Shown in pieces: positions 1-6,825 of a stretch of 7,705 nucleotides of DNA. How positions within the stretch are numbered: position 1 is the first letter of the stretch; the number at the start of each line of letters is the position of its first letter. The notes below the pieces were generated by a model. The model had not been told where the DNA came from and did no database searches. It worked only from the letters and a program-made list of their open reading frames with translations. Source of the DNA: a bacterium (lineage in GTDB: Bacteria; Patescibacteriota; Patescibacteriia; UBA1558; S5-K13); the NCBI GenBank assembly GCA_021106915.1, contig JAIOTH010000075.1, positions 1-7,705 on the forward strand, in the 5' to 3' direction. Both the position numbers and the translations under genes were made by a program.

Positions 1-1033
1 CAATATAAGATTCTAAATTATAATCTTGAATCGCCAAAATTAATTTTCTTGTAGACTGACGATACTTATTTATTTCGAAATATCCTAATGGTCCATTCCA
101 TAAAATAGTTTCTGTTTGCTCTAATTTTTTTTTATAAAAAGCTATAGTTTCTTCTCCTATATCTAGAATTATATCATCTACTGACAAATCAGCAATTTTT
201 TTGGTCTGCGATTTAGCTTTCTCAGAATTTTTTGAAGCAACTACCACATCTTTTGGTAAAATAATTTTTTGATTATCTATTTTTTTAGCAAAATTTAACA
301 TTTCTGCACTATAAACCGACTTACCAATATTAAAACCTCGACTTTTTAATAAAGTATTGGCCAAAACCCCGCCTAAAAGCACATTATCAAATTTATTACT
401 CAATTCCTCTATCAAAGCCAATTTAGTATCTACTTTATTTCCACCTAAAATTAAAATTTTATGCCGATAATTATGAGCAATAGACTTTTTTAAATTATTT
501 ATCTCTTCTTGAAATCTAAAACCCATATATGACGGCAGATACTTTGTAATTGCCACAGCTGACATATGCTTTCGATGAGCATTAGAAAAAGAATCATTAA
601 TATATAAATCAAATAATTCAGCTAAATTTTTAGCTATTTGTTGATCATTTTTTGACTCTCCTGGATAAAATCTAATATTTTCTAACATCAAAATTTGTCC
701 ATTTTCGATTTTTTCTAAAGCTACTTTAATATCCTCTACTTGAGCACTATCCATTTTTTGAATGTCTTGTTTTAAATACTTGGATAAAATTTTAGCTACT
801 ATGTCCATTTTTAAACTCTGAACAAATTTTCCGTTAGGTCTTCCTAAATATGAAATTATGATTACCCGAGCATTTTTTCTAACTAAATATCTAATAATTT
901 CTAAACTTTTCTCAATTCTAAAAGCATTATCATGATCTAAGTTATTATTTTTATCAAAACTTAAATTAAGATCCAACTTCAAAAGCACCCTTTTTCCTAC
1001 TAAATTTTTAATATCCTGAATTTTTTTACACAT
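1..1033 (-). CDS. pgk: Phosphoglycerate kinase, 3' end cut by window edge
   Basis: Glycolytic enzyme that transfers phosphate between 1,3-bisphosphoglycerate and ADP in the cytoplasm. I translated the frame from the ATG at 1033 to base 1: 344 residues are open without a stop, where the family usually has about 390-415. Family landmarks appear in order: GKRVLLKLDLN (13-23, with substrate-loop D21 and N23), R39, SYLGRP (61-66), LENIRF (117-122), AHRKH (152-156), ILGGNKV (195-201), LGGVLAN (220-226), DIGEET (291-296) and ILWNGPLGYFE (310-320). The final GGGD-type nucleotide loop lies outside the window. Two positions are unusual: the His of the normal SHLGRP motif is Tyr62, and the DFNVP motif reads DLNLS. 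A TATAAAT-like stretch and an AAAGGT ribosome site precede the start. The gene sits 21 bases after the stop of a broken ddl copy, so it may have its own promoter. Confidence 0.95.
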   Translation of the reverse strand, partial: MCKKIQDIKNLVGKRVLLKLDLNLSFDKNNNLDHDNAFRIEKSLEIIRYLVRKNARVIIISYLGRPNGKFVQSLKMDIVAKILSKYLKQDIQKMDSAQVEDIKVALEKIENGQILMLENIRFYPGESKNDQQIAKNLAELFDLYINDSFSNAHRKHMSAVAITKYLPSYMGFRFQEEINNLKKSIAHNYRHKILILGGNKVDTKLALIEELSNKFDNVLLGGVLANTLLKSRGFNIGKSVYSAEMLNFAKKIDNQKIILPKDVVVASKNSEKAKSQTKKIADLSVDDIILDIGEETIAFYKKKLEQTETILWNGPLGYFEINKYRQSTRKLILAIQDYNLESYI

Positions 1034-1037
1034 AATT

Positions 1038-1043
1038 ACCTTT
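1038..1043 (-). promoter_or_regulatory. Ribosome binding site of pgk
   Basis: On the minus strand AAAGGT lies 4 bases before the pgk ATG. It is the only clear Shine-Dalgarno-like sequence before a start codon in the window and supports the choice of that start, as does the family-typical N-terminus right after it. The spacing is on the short side. Confidence 0.5.
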
Positions 1044-1054
1044 ATATTTATACA

Positions 1055-1258
1055 TTAATCATACCATGATTTATTCTTTTCAATTGCTAACCTCACCTGT
1101 TTATCTAAAAATTCAGAAAAGTCCATACCTGCTTCTTTAGCTTCCTTGGGACATAGACTTTGTTTAGTAAGACCAGGCAATGTATTTATTTCCAAAAAAT
1201 AAAACTGATCACCTTTTAATATAAAATCTGAACGCGTTGAATCATTGCATCTTAAATT
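1055..1258 (-). pseudogene. ddl: D-alanine-D-alanine ligase remnant, C-terminal part only
   Basis: The minus strand from 1258 to the TAA at 1055-1057 encodes 67 residues that match the C-terminal end of D-Ala-D-Ala ligase (ATP-grasp family, makes the peptidoglycan D-Ala-D-Ala dipeptide). Visible signatures are the STRSDFIL segment (residues 7-14), FLEINTLPGLT (21-31, containing the metal-binding Glu and Asn and the substrate-loop NTLPG), and SLCPKEA followed by GMDF. Intact Ddl is roughly 300-370 residues, so about four fifths is missing, including the ATP-binding region. An in-frame TAA at 1259-1261 lies immediately upstream, there is no ATG before residue 44, and I find no Ddl-like sequence in the other frames just upstream. 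The fragment follows the PH-like gene after 14 bases. It is best read as a decayed or rearranged copy; an assembly join would look the same. Confidence 0.85.
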
Positions 1259-1272
1259 TTATCAAGCAAACC

Positions 1273-1725
1273 TCAAATATATTTATTTTGTTTTAAAATA
1301 TCTAAGGCTTCTTCAGGATTGTTCATAGTGATAAAAAATTTTCTCTGATCTTTAAAAATCACTCTTAAGCCTTTACTAGATTTGGCAATAAATCCCATTG
1401 TTTTATCTTTACCAAATCTTATACCATACCCAAAAAAATTATTTTTGGAACTATCTATTAAAACTGATTCAATATTATTTCTAGCAACTTTATTTTTAAA
1501 AATACCAAAACCAAATTCCAGACCTTGATTGGTTATCCGAAAAGTCAACTCATAAAAAAATTTAAAAATTAAAATATCAATTAATAAGACTACCCCTAAA
1601 ATAATTTTAGTCATTTCTGGCAATTCTTTAAAAATTATTAAAATTAATAATAAAATAGCTAATATCAAATAAATAGAAATTATGGAGATACTACTTTTTT
1701 GCCTTTGTTCGTGGATAATATACAT
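1273..1725 (-). CDS. Two-helix membrane protein with PH-like domain
   Basis: A 150-residue protein of unknown specific function. Residues 11-33 and 39-57 are strongly hydrophobic and should form a membrane hairpin. Residues 58-146 are a beta-rich soluble part followed by a helix, with the pattern LTFRITNQGLEFGFG, a GYGIR motif at 99-103, KGLRVIF and a closing NNPEEALDIL helix. This resembles small bacterial membrane proteins with a pleckstrin-homology-like domain; that match is from memory of the pattern, not a search. The ATG at 1725 is the only sensible start, and the sequence from there reads like a natural N-terminus. No ribosome site precedes it; instead the start codon abuts the ATACTAAT repeat array. 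It lies downstream of the histidine kinase and upstream of the ddl remnant. Role not known; membrane association is likely. Confidence 0.8.
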   Translation of the reverse strand: MYIIHEQRQKSSISIISIYLILAILLLILIIFKELPEMTKIILGVVLLIDILIFKFFYELTFRITNQGLEFGFGIFKNKVARNNIESVLIDSSKNNFFGYGIRFGKDKTMGFIAKSSKGLRVIFKDQRKFFITMNNPEEALDILKQNKYI

Positions 1726-1765
1726 ATACTAATGATACTAATATACTTGATACTAATATACTAAT
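1726..1765. repeat. ATACTAAT octamer repeat array
   Basis: Four perfect ATACTAAT octamers (1726-1733, 1735-1742, 1750-1757, 1758-1765) and one degenerate unit ATACTTG (1743-1749) lie almost end to end. Seen at a larger period, TGATACTAATATACT is a perfect 15-bp tandem duplication (1733-1747 and 1748-1762). On the coding strand the units read ATTAGTAT, and the last touches the ATG of the PH-like gene. It may be a minisatellite, a dispersed intergenic element or a binding-site array; the sequence alone does not decide. Confidence 0.8.
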
Positions 1766-1781
1766 CGAACTCGGTTCGATT
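1763..1781. other. Perfect inverted repeat (8-bp stem, 3-base loop)
   Basis: AATCGAAC and GTTCGATT flank TCG, giving a perfect hairpin 17 bases past the histidine kinase stop. It overlaps the last octamer by three bases, so repeat array and palindrome look like one element. Neither strand has a run of T right after the stem, so it is not a standard Rho-independent terminator. It could still slow transcription, bind a dimeric regulator or mark the end of a mobile repeat. Confidence 0.7.
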
Positions 1782-1798
1782 AACATCAATAAACTTGA

Positions 1799-4570
1799 TT
1801 ATTTAAGTGGTAGGGTGAATTGAAAAATACTTCCTTTTCCTAAACCTTTTGATTCTACCCAAATTCGACCACCATGAGCTTCAATAATTTTTCGAGCAAT
1901 ATATAATCCTAAACCAGAACCAGTTGTATCAATTCTAGCAATGTCATTTCCTCGAGAAAATTTATTAAACAATTTTTTAGACTCACCTTTTCCTAGTCCT
2001 ACGCCAGTATCTTTGACTTTAACAATTATATTTTCATCATCATTGCACAATTCCACCTTAACACTTCCCTTGCTGGTATATTTAATAGAATTATCAATCA
2101 AATTTATTAAAACATCTTTTAACTTGTCTGCATCAACCTCTACCTGGTGCATTTTATTAGCCATGCTTCGACACTCTTTAAAGCTTAATTTTAATCCCTT
2201 TTCTTTAGCATTTAATTCCAAATCTTTAATAATTTTTAAAATTAAATCTTTGATATCAATTGAGGCTTTATCTAACTTAAAACGACCAGATTCTATTCGA
2301 GACACATTTAAAAATACATTCACTAATCTAGTCATTCGATCACTAGCATCAAACACATCTCCTAAAATAATTTTTTGTTTTTTATCAAATTTACCATAAT
2401 CCCCCTCTAACATCATTGATAGGTAACCCTTAATACCAGTTAATGGCGTTCTTAATTGATGAGAAGCAATAGATAAAAATTCTGATTTGGCTTCATCTAA
2501 TTTTTTCAAATGAACATTGGCATCTTCTAATTGTAAATTCTTTTTACTAAGTTCTTGGTATAATTTCAAATTTCTAATCACTAACCCAGCTTGATCTGTC
2601 AAAGAACGCATTACTTCAATATCAATATTTTTTATTGACTCTAATTTTTCAGATGAGAAAAAATCAATTGATCCAATTATTTTATTTTCAGAATAAATTG
2701 GAACTGAAATTATAGAATTTATTCCTAATGTTTTTTGAATCTGTTTAGCCTGCTCACTTTTAATAGCTGGTTTAAAAACATCAAAAAGTTGATCCGTTTT
2801 TTGAATAGTACCCCTATTAATAGATTTAACAGCTATATTATATTCTTCTGCTAAAGAAACTCTATAATCCTTAGGATTAGCTTCTAAAAAACTAATGGCT
2901 TGATTTATTTCTTCGCTATGACTTAGAGCTTTAATATAGATTTCTTTTTTTCTTTCATCAATAAAATTAATTACTCCTCCCACAAAACCTAACTCAGTTC
3001 CAATACTAGTAGCAATAAATTGAATAACCTCTTTAAAATTTAAACTACGAGTAATTTTACTACTAATTCTTTGTAAGGCGCTTAAATATCTATTACGAGT
3101 TGCTAAATCAACATTAACTCGCTTCAAATCACCAGTAGCTTGATCAACTTTTTCTTGCAATTTAATATTAAAACTTTGAATCTCTTCATATAATTTAGAT
3201 TTTTCTAAGGCATTAGCTATTTGAGGAGTGATTACTGAAATAGCATCAATATCTTGATTAGAAAAAATATCACCCGATAATTTTTCTTTAATAACTAAAA
3301 TACAAATTAATTTATTTTCAGAAATAATAGGAGCAATTAAACCAGCATTAACATTGTTTAATCTCTTAACTAGAGCTGATAAATAACCCTGACTATTGTA
3401 TTTTGCTTCACTGGCTCTTCTTTTTAATTCGGCAGTGATAATAATATCTCTATTTTCTTCTAAATATTGAACTAAATCCTCTCTTTGAGTTAATAATAAA
3501 TCTTTATTTAATATGCCTCTATAAATTTTAGATCCATTACTCATATACAAAAAATCTACATCCTTACACTTTAAAGATTTTCCAATCTCTTGAGACAAAT
3601 TTACCAACAACTTATCAAGATCAATTTCTTTAGCAATAATCTTTCCTAAATTTCTTAAAACTAATTGATAATTAATTTTACCTTTATAAAAAACATTGTC
3701 CGTCCATTTCGCTAATAATCTTTTTAAGGGATCCAGGGCTAGAACTATTACTAAAGAAACAAAAAGGCTAACTCCTATTTTAGAAAAATTCGAATCACTA
3801 ACAAAAATATTTCCAGTGACGAAAGTAGCAGTTGTAAAAACCATGGCTACAGTACTAACTAAGATGAAGTATAAGATACTTTTGGAGATAACAAGGCGGA
3901 TATCCATGAGACGATGTTTAACTATAGCATAACTAATAACAACGATGTAGAAAACTACAAAAAAATTACCAAAAGGATATATTTTAAAAAGTTGGGGTAA
4001 AAAATTAGTTGCCCCACCTCCAAATCCTACTATACCTGCAAATAAAACATATTTGACCTGATTTTTTTTATGTCCTTTCAAATTTTTATATTCTCTTATT
4101 AAATCATAAAAAGAAAAAATAACTAAAAAAAGAAAAAATAAAACAAAAATATGATAAATAAATCCTACTTCTACAAAATACCAATATTCCAAACCATACT
4201 TATCTGGAAGTTCTTTAAAAAATAATTTGGTAAAATTAAAAAATAAAAACAAAAAACCAAATATATAACTTAAATTAATTATAAATTTCCTCTTATTTTG
4301 TATATTTAACAACGTAATTACGAAATGATAATAAAAAATCGGTATAAAAATAGCTCCCATATATAAAACTTTGTTCCAAAATATAGTTTCGAAATTACTT
4401 TCAGATATAATTATTTTAAAAAGCGAGAATCCCCAAATAAAAGTACAAAAACTAAGCACTGACCATAATACATTTAATTTAGATTTTCTATTCTTAAAAA
4501 ATAAAAAAATACCTAACAAAAAAGAAAGAATTGAAGTTAATAAAAGAAAAAATGAAAATAAATTAAACAT
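1799..4570 (-). CDS. Multi-pass membrane GAF-GAF sensor histidine kinase
   Basis: A 923-residue sensor kinase that should autophosphorylate on His and pass phosphate to a response regulator not found here. Order of parts: about eight or nine hydrophobic segments within residues 4-280, ending in a YAIVKHRLMDIRLVISKS stretch (214-231) typical of kinases with a 7TM-like input region; a GAF-like domain about 300-455; a coiled coil about 455-498; a second GAF-like domain about 505-665; a short coiled coil; HisKA with SHQLRTPL (phospho-acceptor H704); and HATPase_c with N box N823/D826/N827, G1 box DTGVGLG (854-860), F box KLFNKF and G2 box TGSGLGL (883-889). All catalytic boxes look intact. The residue after His is Gln rather than the common Glu, a variant seen in many kinases. 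No receiver domain is attached. The start lies 10 bases after the HAD gene stop, without a ribosome site, which suggests co-transcription with the lipid-type genes. The signal is unknown. Confidence 0.95.
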   Translation of the reverse strand: MFNLFSFFLLLTSILSFLLGIFLFFKNRKSKLNVLWSVLSFCTFIWGFSLFKIIISESNFETIFWNKVLYMGAIFIPIFYYHFVITLLNIQNKRKFIINLSYIFGFLFLFFNFTKLFFKELPDKYGLEYWYFVEVGFIYHIFVLFFLFLVIFSFYDLIREYKNLKGHKKNQVKYVLFAGIVGFGGGATNFLPQLFKIYPFGNFFVVFYIVVISYAIVKHRLMDIRLVISKSILYFILVSTVAMVFTTATFVTGNIFVSDSNFSKIGVSLFVSLVIVLALDPLKRLLAKWTDNVFYKGKINYQLVLRNLGKIIAKEIDLDKLLVNLSQEIGKSLKCKDVDFLYMSNGSKIYRGILNKDLLLTQREDLVQYLEENRDIIITAELKRRASEAKYNSQGYLSALVKRLNNVNAGLIAPIISENKLICILVIKEKLSGDIFSNQDIDAISVITPQIANALEKSKLYEEIQSFNIKLQEKVDQATGDLKRVNVDLATRNRYLSALQRISSKITRSLNFKEVIQFIATSIGTELGFVGGVINFIDERKKEIYIKALSHSEEINQAISFLEANPKDYRVSLAEEYNIAVKSINRGTIQKTDQLFDVFKPAIKSEQAKQIQKTLGINSIISVPIYSENKIIGSIDFFSSEKLESIKNIDIEVMRSLTDQAGLVIRNLKLYQELSKKNLQLEDANVHLKKLDEAKSEFLSIASHQLRTPLTGIKGYLSMMLEGDYGKFDKKQKIILGDVFDASDRMTRLVNVFLNVSRIESGRFKLDKASIDIKDLILKIIKDLELNAKEKGLKLSFKECRSMANKMHQVEVDADKLKDVLINLIDNSIKYTSKGSVKVELCNDDENIIVKVKDTGVGLGKGESKKLFNKFSRGNDIARIDTTGSGLGLYIARKIIEAHGGRIWVESKGLGKGSIFQFTLPLK

Positions 4571-4580
4571 AATATATAAA

Positions 4581-5246
4581 CTAAATTGACAAATCCATTA
4601 ACTTCCATGATCTTTTATTAGCTTCAATCCTTAATTTTGGTTCCGAATTAACAATCACTGGCTTGTCAACTAACTCAAATAATGCTAAATCAGAAAACCT
4701 ATCCGAATAAGCATAACTTCCATCAAGAGAAAAACTTTCTTTTCCTATTAATTCCCTTACCAGCATAGCCTTATTAAAACCATAAGGAATTAAATTCAAA
4801 ACTCTTCCAGTATATTTTCCATTTATAATCTCCAAATTTGGTACTATAATAAAATTGAGATTCAAATACCTCTTTAAATGATTAATAACTCCTGGAAATA
4901 AAGCCGAAATCAATATAACTTCATAACCATCACTAATATGTTTTTTTATTATTTCAACGGATTTACTATAAATTTTACTTTTTAAATAAAAATTAAAAAA
5001 ATCTTTACTTATTTTATCTATTTCACGAGCATCTTGACCTCTAAATACCCTATAAGACATCCTTGTTAAATGACAAACAGTTTTTTCATTTATTCCAATG
5101 ATTTTATGTATAAAAAATAAAAAATAAATAACATAAAGAAAAAATATGTTAATTTTTCCTTTCTCTAAAAAAAAACGCATTACATCTTTGTGAGTTATTT
5201 TTACCAAAGTCCTACCAACATCAAAAATTACAATTTTTTTATTCAT
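4581..5246 (-). CDS. HAD-IB (SerB/CicA-like) phosphatase homologue, motif I altered
   Basis: A 221-residue member of the haloacid dehalogenase superfamily, subfamily IB, whose members remove phosphate from small molecules or lipid headgroups. Motif I is FDVGRTL (nucleophile D9), motif II is LISA (S114), motif III is K159, and motif IV is YSDRFSDL (D182, D186). The C-terminal half, with NGKYTGRV, SYAYSD and VNSEPKLR, is typical of this subfamily. The odd point is Gly11 where the second Asp of DxDxT, the usual acid/base, should be; the codons GAT GTT GGT are unambiguous. Activity may therefore be weak, altered or lost. A hydrophobic helix at about 33-50 in the cap could touch the membrane. The ATG overlaps the reductase stop by 4 bp (ATGA), indicating translational coupling. 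HAD-IB and PlsC domains occur fused in mycobacterial Rv2483c, so a lipid-phosphate substrate is plausible but inferred. Confidence 0.88.
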   Translation of the reverse strand: MNKKIVIFDVGRTLVKITHKDVMRFFLEKGKINIFFLYVIYFLFFIHKIIGINEKTVCHLTRMSYRVFRGQDAREIDKISKDFFNFYLKSKIYSKSVEIIKKHISDGYEVILISALFPGVINHLKRYLNLNFIIVPNLEIINGKYTGRVLNLIPYGFNKAMLVRELIGKESFSLDGSYAYSDRFSDLALFELVDKPVIVNSEPKLRIEANKRSWKLMDLSI

Positions 5247-6232
5247 AATTTCTTATTATTTAAATTTAATAAAATATTTTTAAAAACATCCTTAAAATCT
5301 CCCCTAACTAAATCAAAATCACTATTAAATTTTGATAAATCAACTCTTAAATACCCATACAAAAAATTAAAATTGTCTAAATTAAAAAATAAATCTCTTC
5401 TAAATAATAAGGAATAAACATATAAAACACGTAAAACGAATCTCCATAAAAAAATAGGCATTGATATCTTTATCACTTTTATATTTAAATAATTTTCTAA
5501 CTCATTAATTATTTCTAAAATTTCTATTTCATCATCTGCTATTATATAACTCTCATTCCTTCTATTTCCTATATTCTTTATTTTAATAGATAATAAAACC
5601 CTAATGACATTATCAATACTTACTAAGGATAAACTCCTGTTCAGTAGAACAGTTGGAAAAATCTTATACTTATATAAAAAACCAACTAGTTCCAAAAATA
5701 ATGGGCTTTTTTTTGAATAAACAGACACTGGCATAATAGAAATAATTTTACCTCCCTCTTCGATAAAATTTAAAACTTCTAAATAAGCTAAATATTTAGT
5801 ATAACAATAATAATTTACAATTTTTTCTTCTAATGTTTTTGAACTTTTGTCACATACTCTATCAATTTTAGAATGAAATATCCCAGCCGTACTCAAATAA
5901 ATAACCTTTAAATTATTTTCTAGGCACAAATCTAAAATGTTCTTAGTACCTAATACATTATTTCTAAAAAGCTCTTTTCTAAAAGAAATACCATGTTTAA
6001 CTAATCCTGCTAAATGGTAAACTACGTCACACTTTTTTAAAATATCCGAATAAGAATTTTTATTACAAATATCACCCCTTATAAATATTACATCTTTATT
6101 ATTTTTTATTATTTTTCTAGATAAACAATAAATTTTATTATACTCATTTCTATGAAAACTTATTAACTTTTCTAAAAAAGCAGAGCCAATAAAACCCGTG
6201 GCTCCTGTTATAAATATATTTGGTTTTACCAT
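5243..6232 (-). CDS. Extended short-chain dehydrogenase/reductase (NAD-dependent epimerase-like)
   Basis: A 329-residue Rossmann-fold oxidoreductase. The nucleotide loop GATGFIGS is at residues 10-17, the second strand ends in SRK (38-40), GDI (53-55) and HLAG (73-76) follow, and the catalytic set is S114/T115, Y142 and K146 (YCYTK), so cofactor binding and chemistry look intact. After K146 the MPVSVYS segment (167-173) replaces the usual RP-x-x-VYG. The C-terminal region has a hydrophobic stretch (258-277) that may dock on the membrane. The substrate cannot be read: nucleotide-sugar epimerase, 3-beta-hydroxysteroid dehydrogenase-like and acyl reductase relatives share this fold. Between plsC (5-base gap upstream) and a HAD protein (4-bp overlap downstream), a lipid substrate is more likely than a sugar, but this is from context only. 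The gene is markedly AT-rich. Confidence 0.9.
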   Translation of the reverse strand: MVKPNIFITGATGFIGSAFLEKLISFHRNEYNKIYCLSRKIIKNNKDVIFIRGDICNKNSYSDILKKCDVVYHLAGLVKHGISFRKELFRNNVLGTKNILDLCLENNLKVIYLSTAGIFHSKIDRVCDKSSKTLEEKIVNYYCYTKYLAYLEVLNFIEEGGKIISIMPVSVYSKKSPLFLELVGFLYKYKIFPTVLLNRSLSLVSIDNVIRVLLSIKIKNIGNRRNESYIIADDEIEILEIINELENYLNIKVIKISMPIFLWRFVLRVLYVYSLLFRRDLFFNLDNFNFLYGYLRVDLSKFNSDFDLVRGDFKDVFKNILLNLNNKKL

Positions 6233-6237
6233 AAAAA

Positions 6238-6825
6238 TCAGTTTAACAATTTAATTATATACGATTTTAATCTTTTACTTAATAAATTAATTCTTCCGTC
6301 TTCAAAATAAATTTTTTTTCCAAAATTCAGAACACATTTTTTATTAAATCTAGGAAATTTATCATATCTAGACATTATTTCATAAGTACCACTAATACCA
6401 ACTGGAATTATAGGCGCATCAGATTCAAGAGCAATTCTTACGGCCCCATTATAAAAATTATGTATTTTACCATCAGCAGACCTAGTACCTTCTGGAAATA
6501 TACCAACCATTCTACCTTTCTTTAAATAGTCAAATACATTATTTACAGAATCTGATTTATCTTTAATTCTTCTATCTACTTTAATTTGTTTTGTTAATTT
6601 CATTAACCATCTCCATTGCCATTTTTCAAAAAAAACCTCCCCAGCCAGAAAATAAACCCCCCGTGGACACACAGAGGCAATTGTCAAAAAATCAAAATAA
6701 CTTGAATGATTAGCACATAAAATTACTGGACCATTTTTAGGAATATTTTCTAAACCACATACTTTCTCTACCCAAATTAACTTTATTAAAAAACCTAACG
6801 TATATTTTAAAATCCAATAAAACAT
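6238..6825 (-). CDS. plsC: PlsC-like 1-acyl-glycerol-3-phosphate acyltransferase
   Basis: A 195-residue acyltransferase that should add a fatty acyl chain to lysophosphatidic acid (or a similar acceptor) to make phosphatidic acid at the inner face of the membrane. Motif I is NHSSYFD (catalytic H40 and D45, the HX4D pair), motif II covers GVYFLAGEVFF and KVDRR (73-76), motif III is FPEGTRS (110-116) and motif IV is APIIPVGI (137-144). A hydrophobic N-terminus (about 2-18) can anchor it. Length is in the compact range of the family and complete. The start codon follows the ligase stop directly (TAG then ATG, zero spacing) with no ribosome site, so translation is probably coupled. Family membership is firm; the exact acceptor and acyl donor (acyl-CoA, acyl-ACP) are not visible, although the ligase next door suggests acyl-CoA or another activated fatty acid. 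Confidence 0.93.
   Translation of the reverse strand: MFYWILKYTLGFLIKLIWVEKVCGLENIPKNGPVILCANHSSYFDFLTIASVCPRGVYFLAGEVFFEKWQWRWLMKLTKQIKVDRRIKDKSDSVNNVFDYLKKGRMVGIFPEGTRSADGKIHNFYNGAVRIALESDAPIIPVGISGTYEIMSRYDKFPRFNKKCVLNFGKKIYFEDGRINLLSKRLKSYIIKLLN

Noticed and set aside
1055..1186. Ddl remnant as a functional short peptide gene
   Set aside because: There is no ATG in frame before residue 44, no ribosome site, and the residues match only the tail of a larger catalytic domain.
1763..1781. Palindrome as the Rho-independent terminator of the kinase gene
   Set aside because: The stem is good but neither strand carries a T run after it; on the coding strand it is followed by AGTATATTAG.
1941..2399. 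Plus-strand open frame of 152 codons opposite the histidine kinase
   Set aside because: It lies antisense to the conserved HisKA/HATPase region, has a low-complexity Ser/Leu/Asn-rich product and no recognisable motif. The other plus-strand frames (3696-3932, 4371-4589, 5190-5417) are rejected for the same reason.
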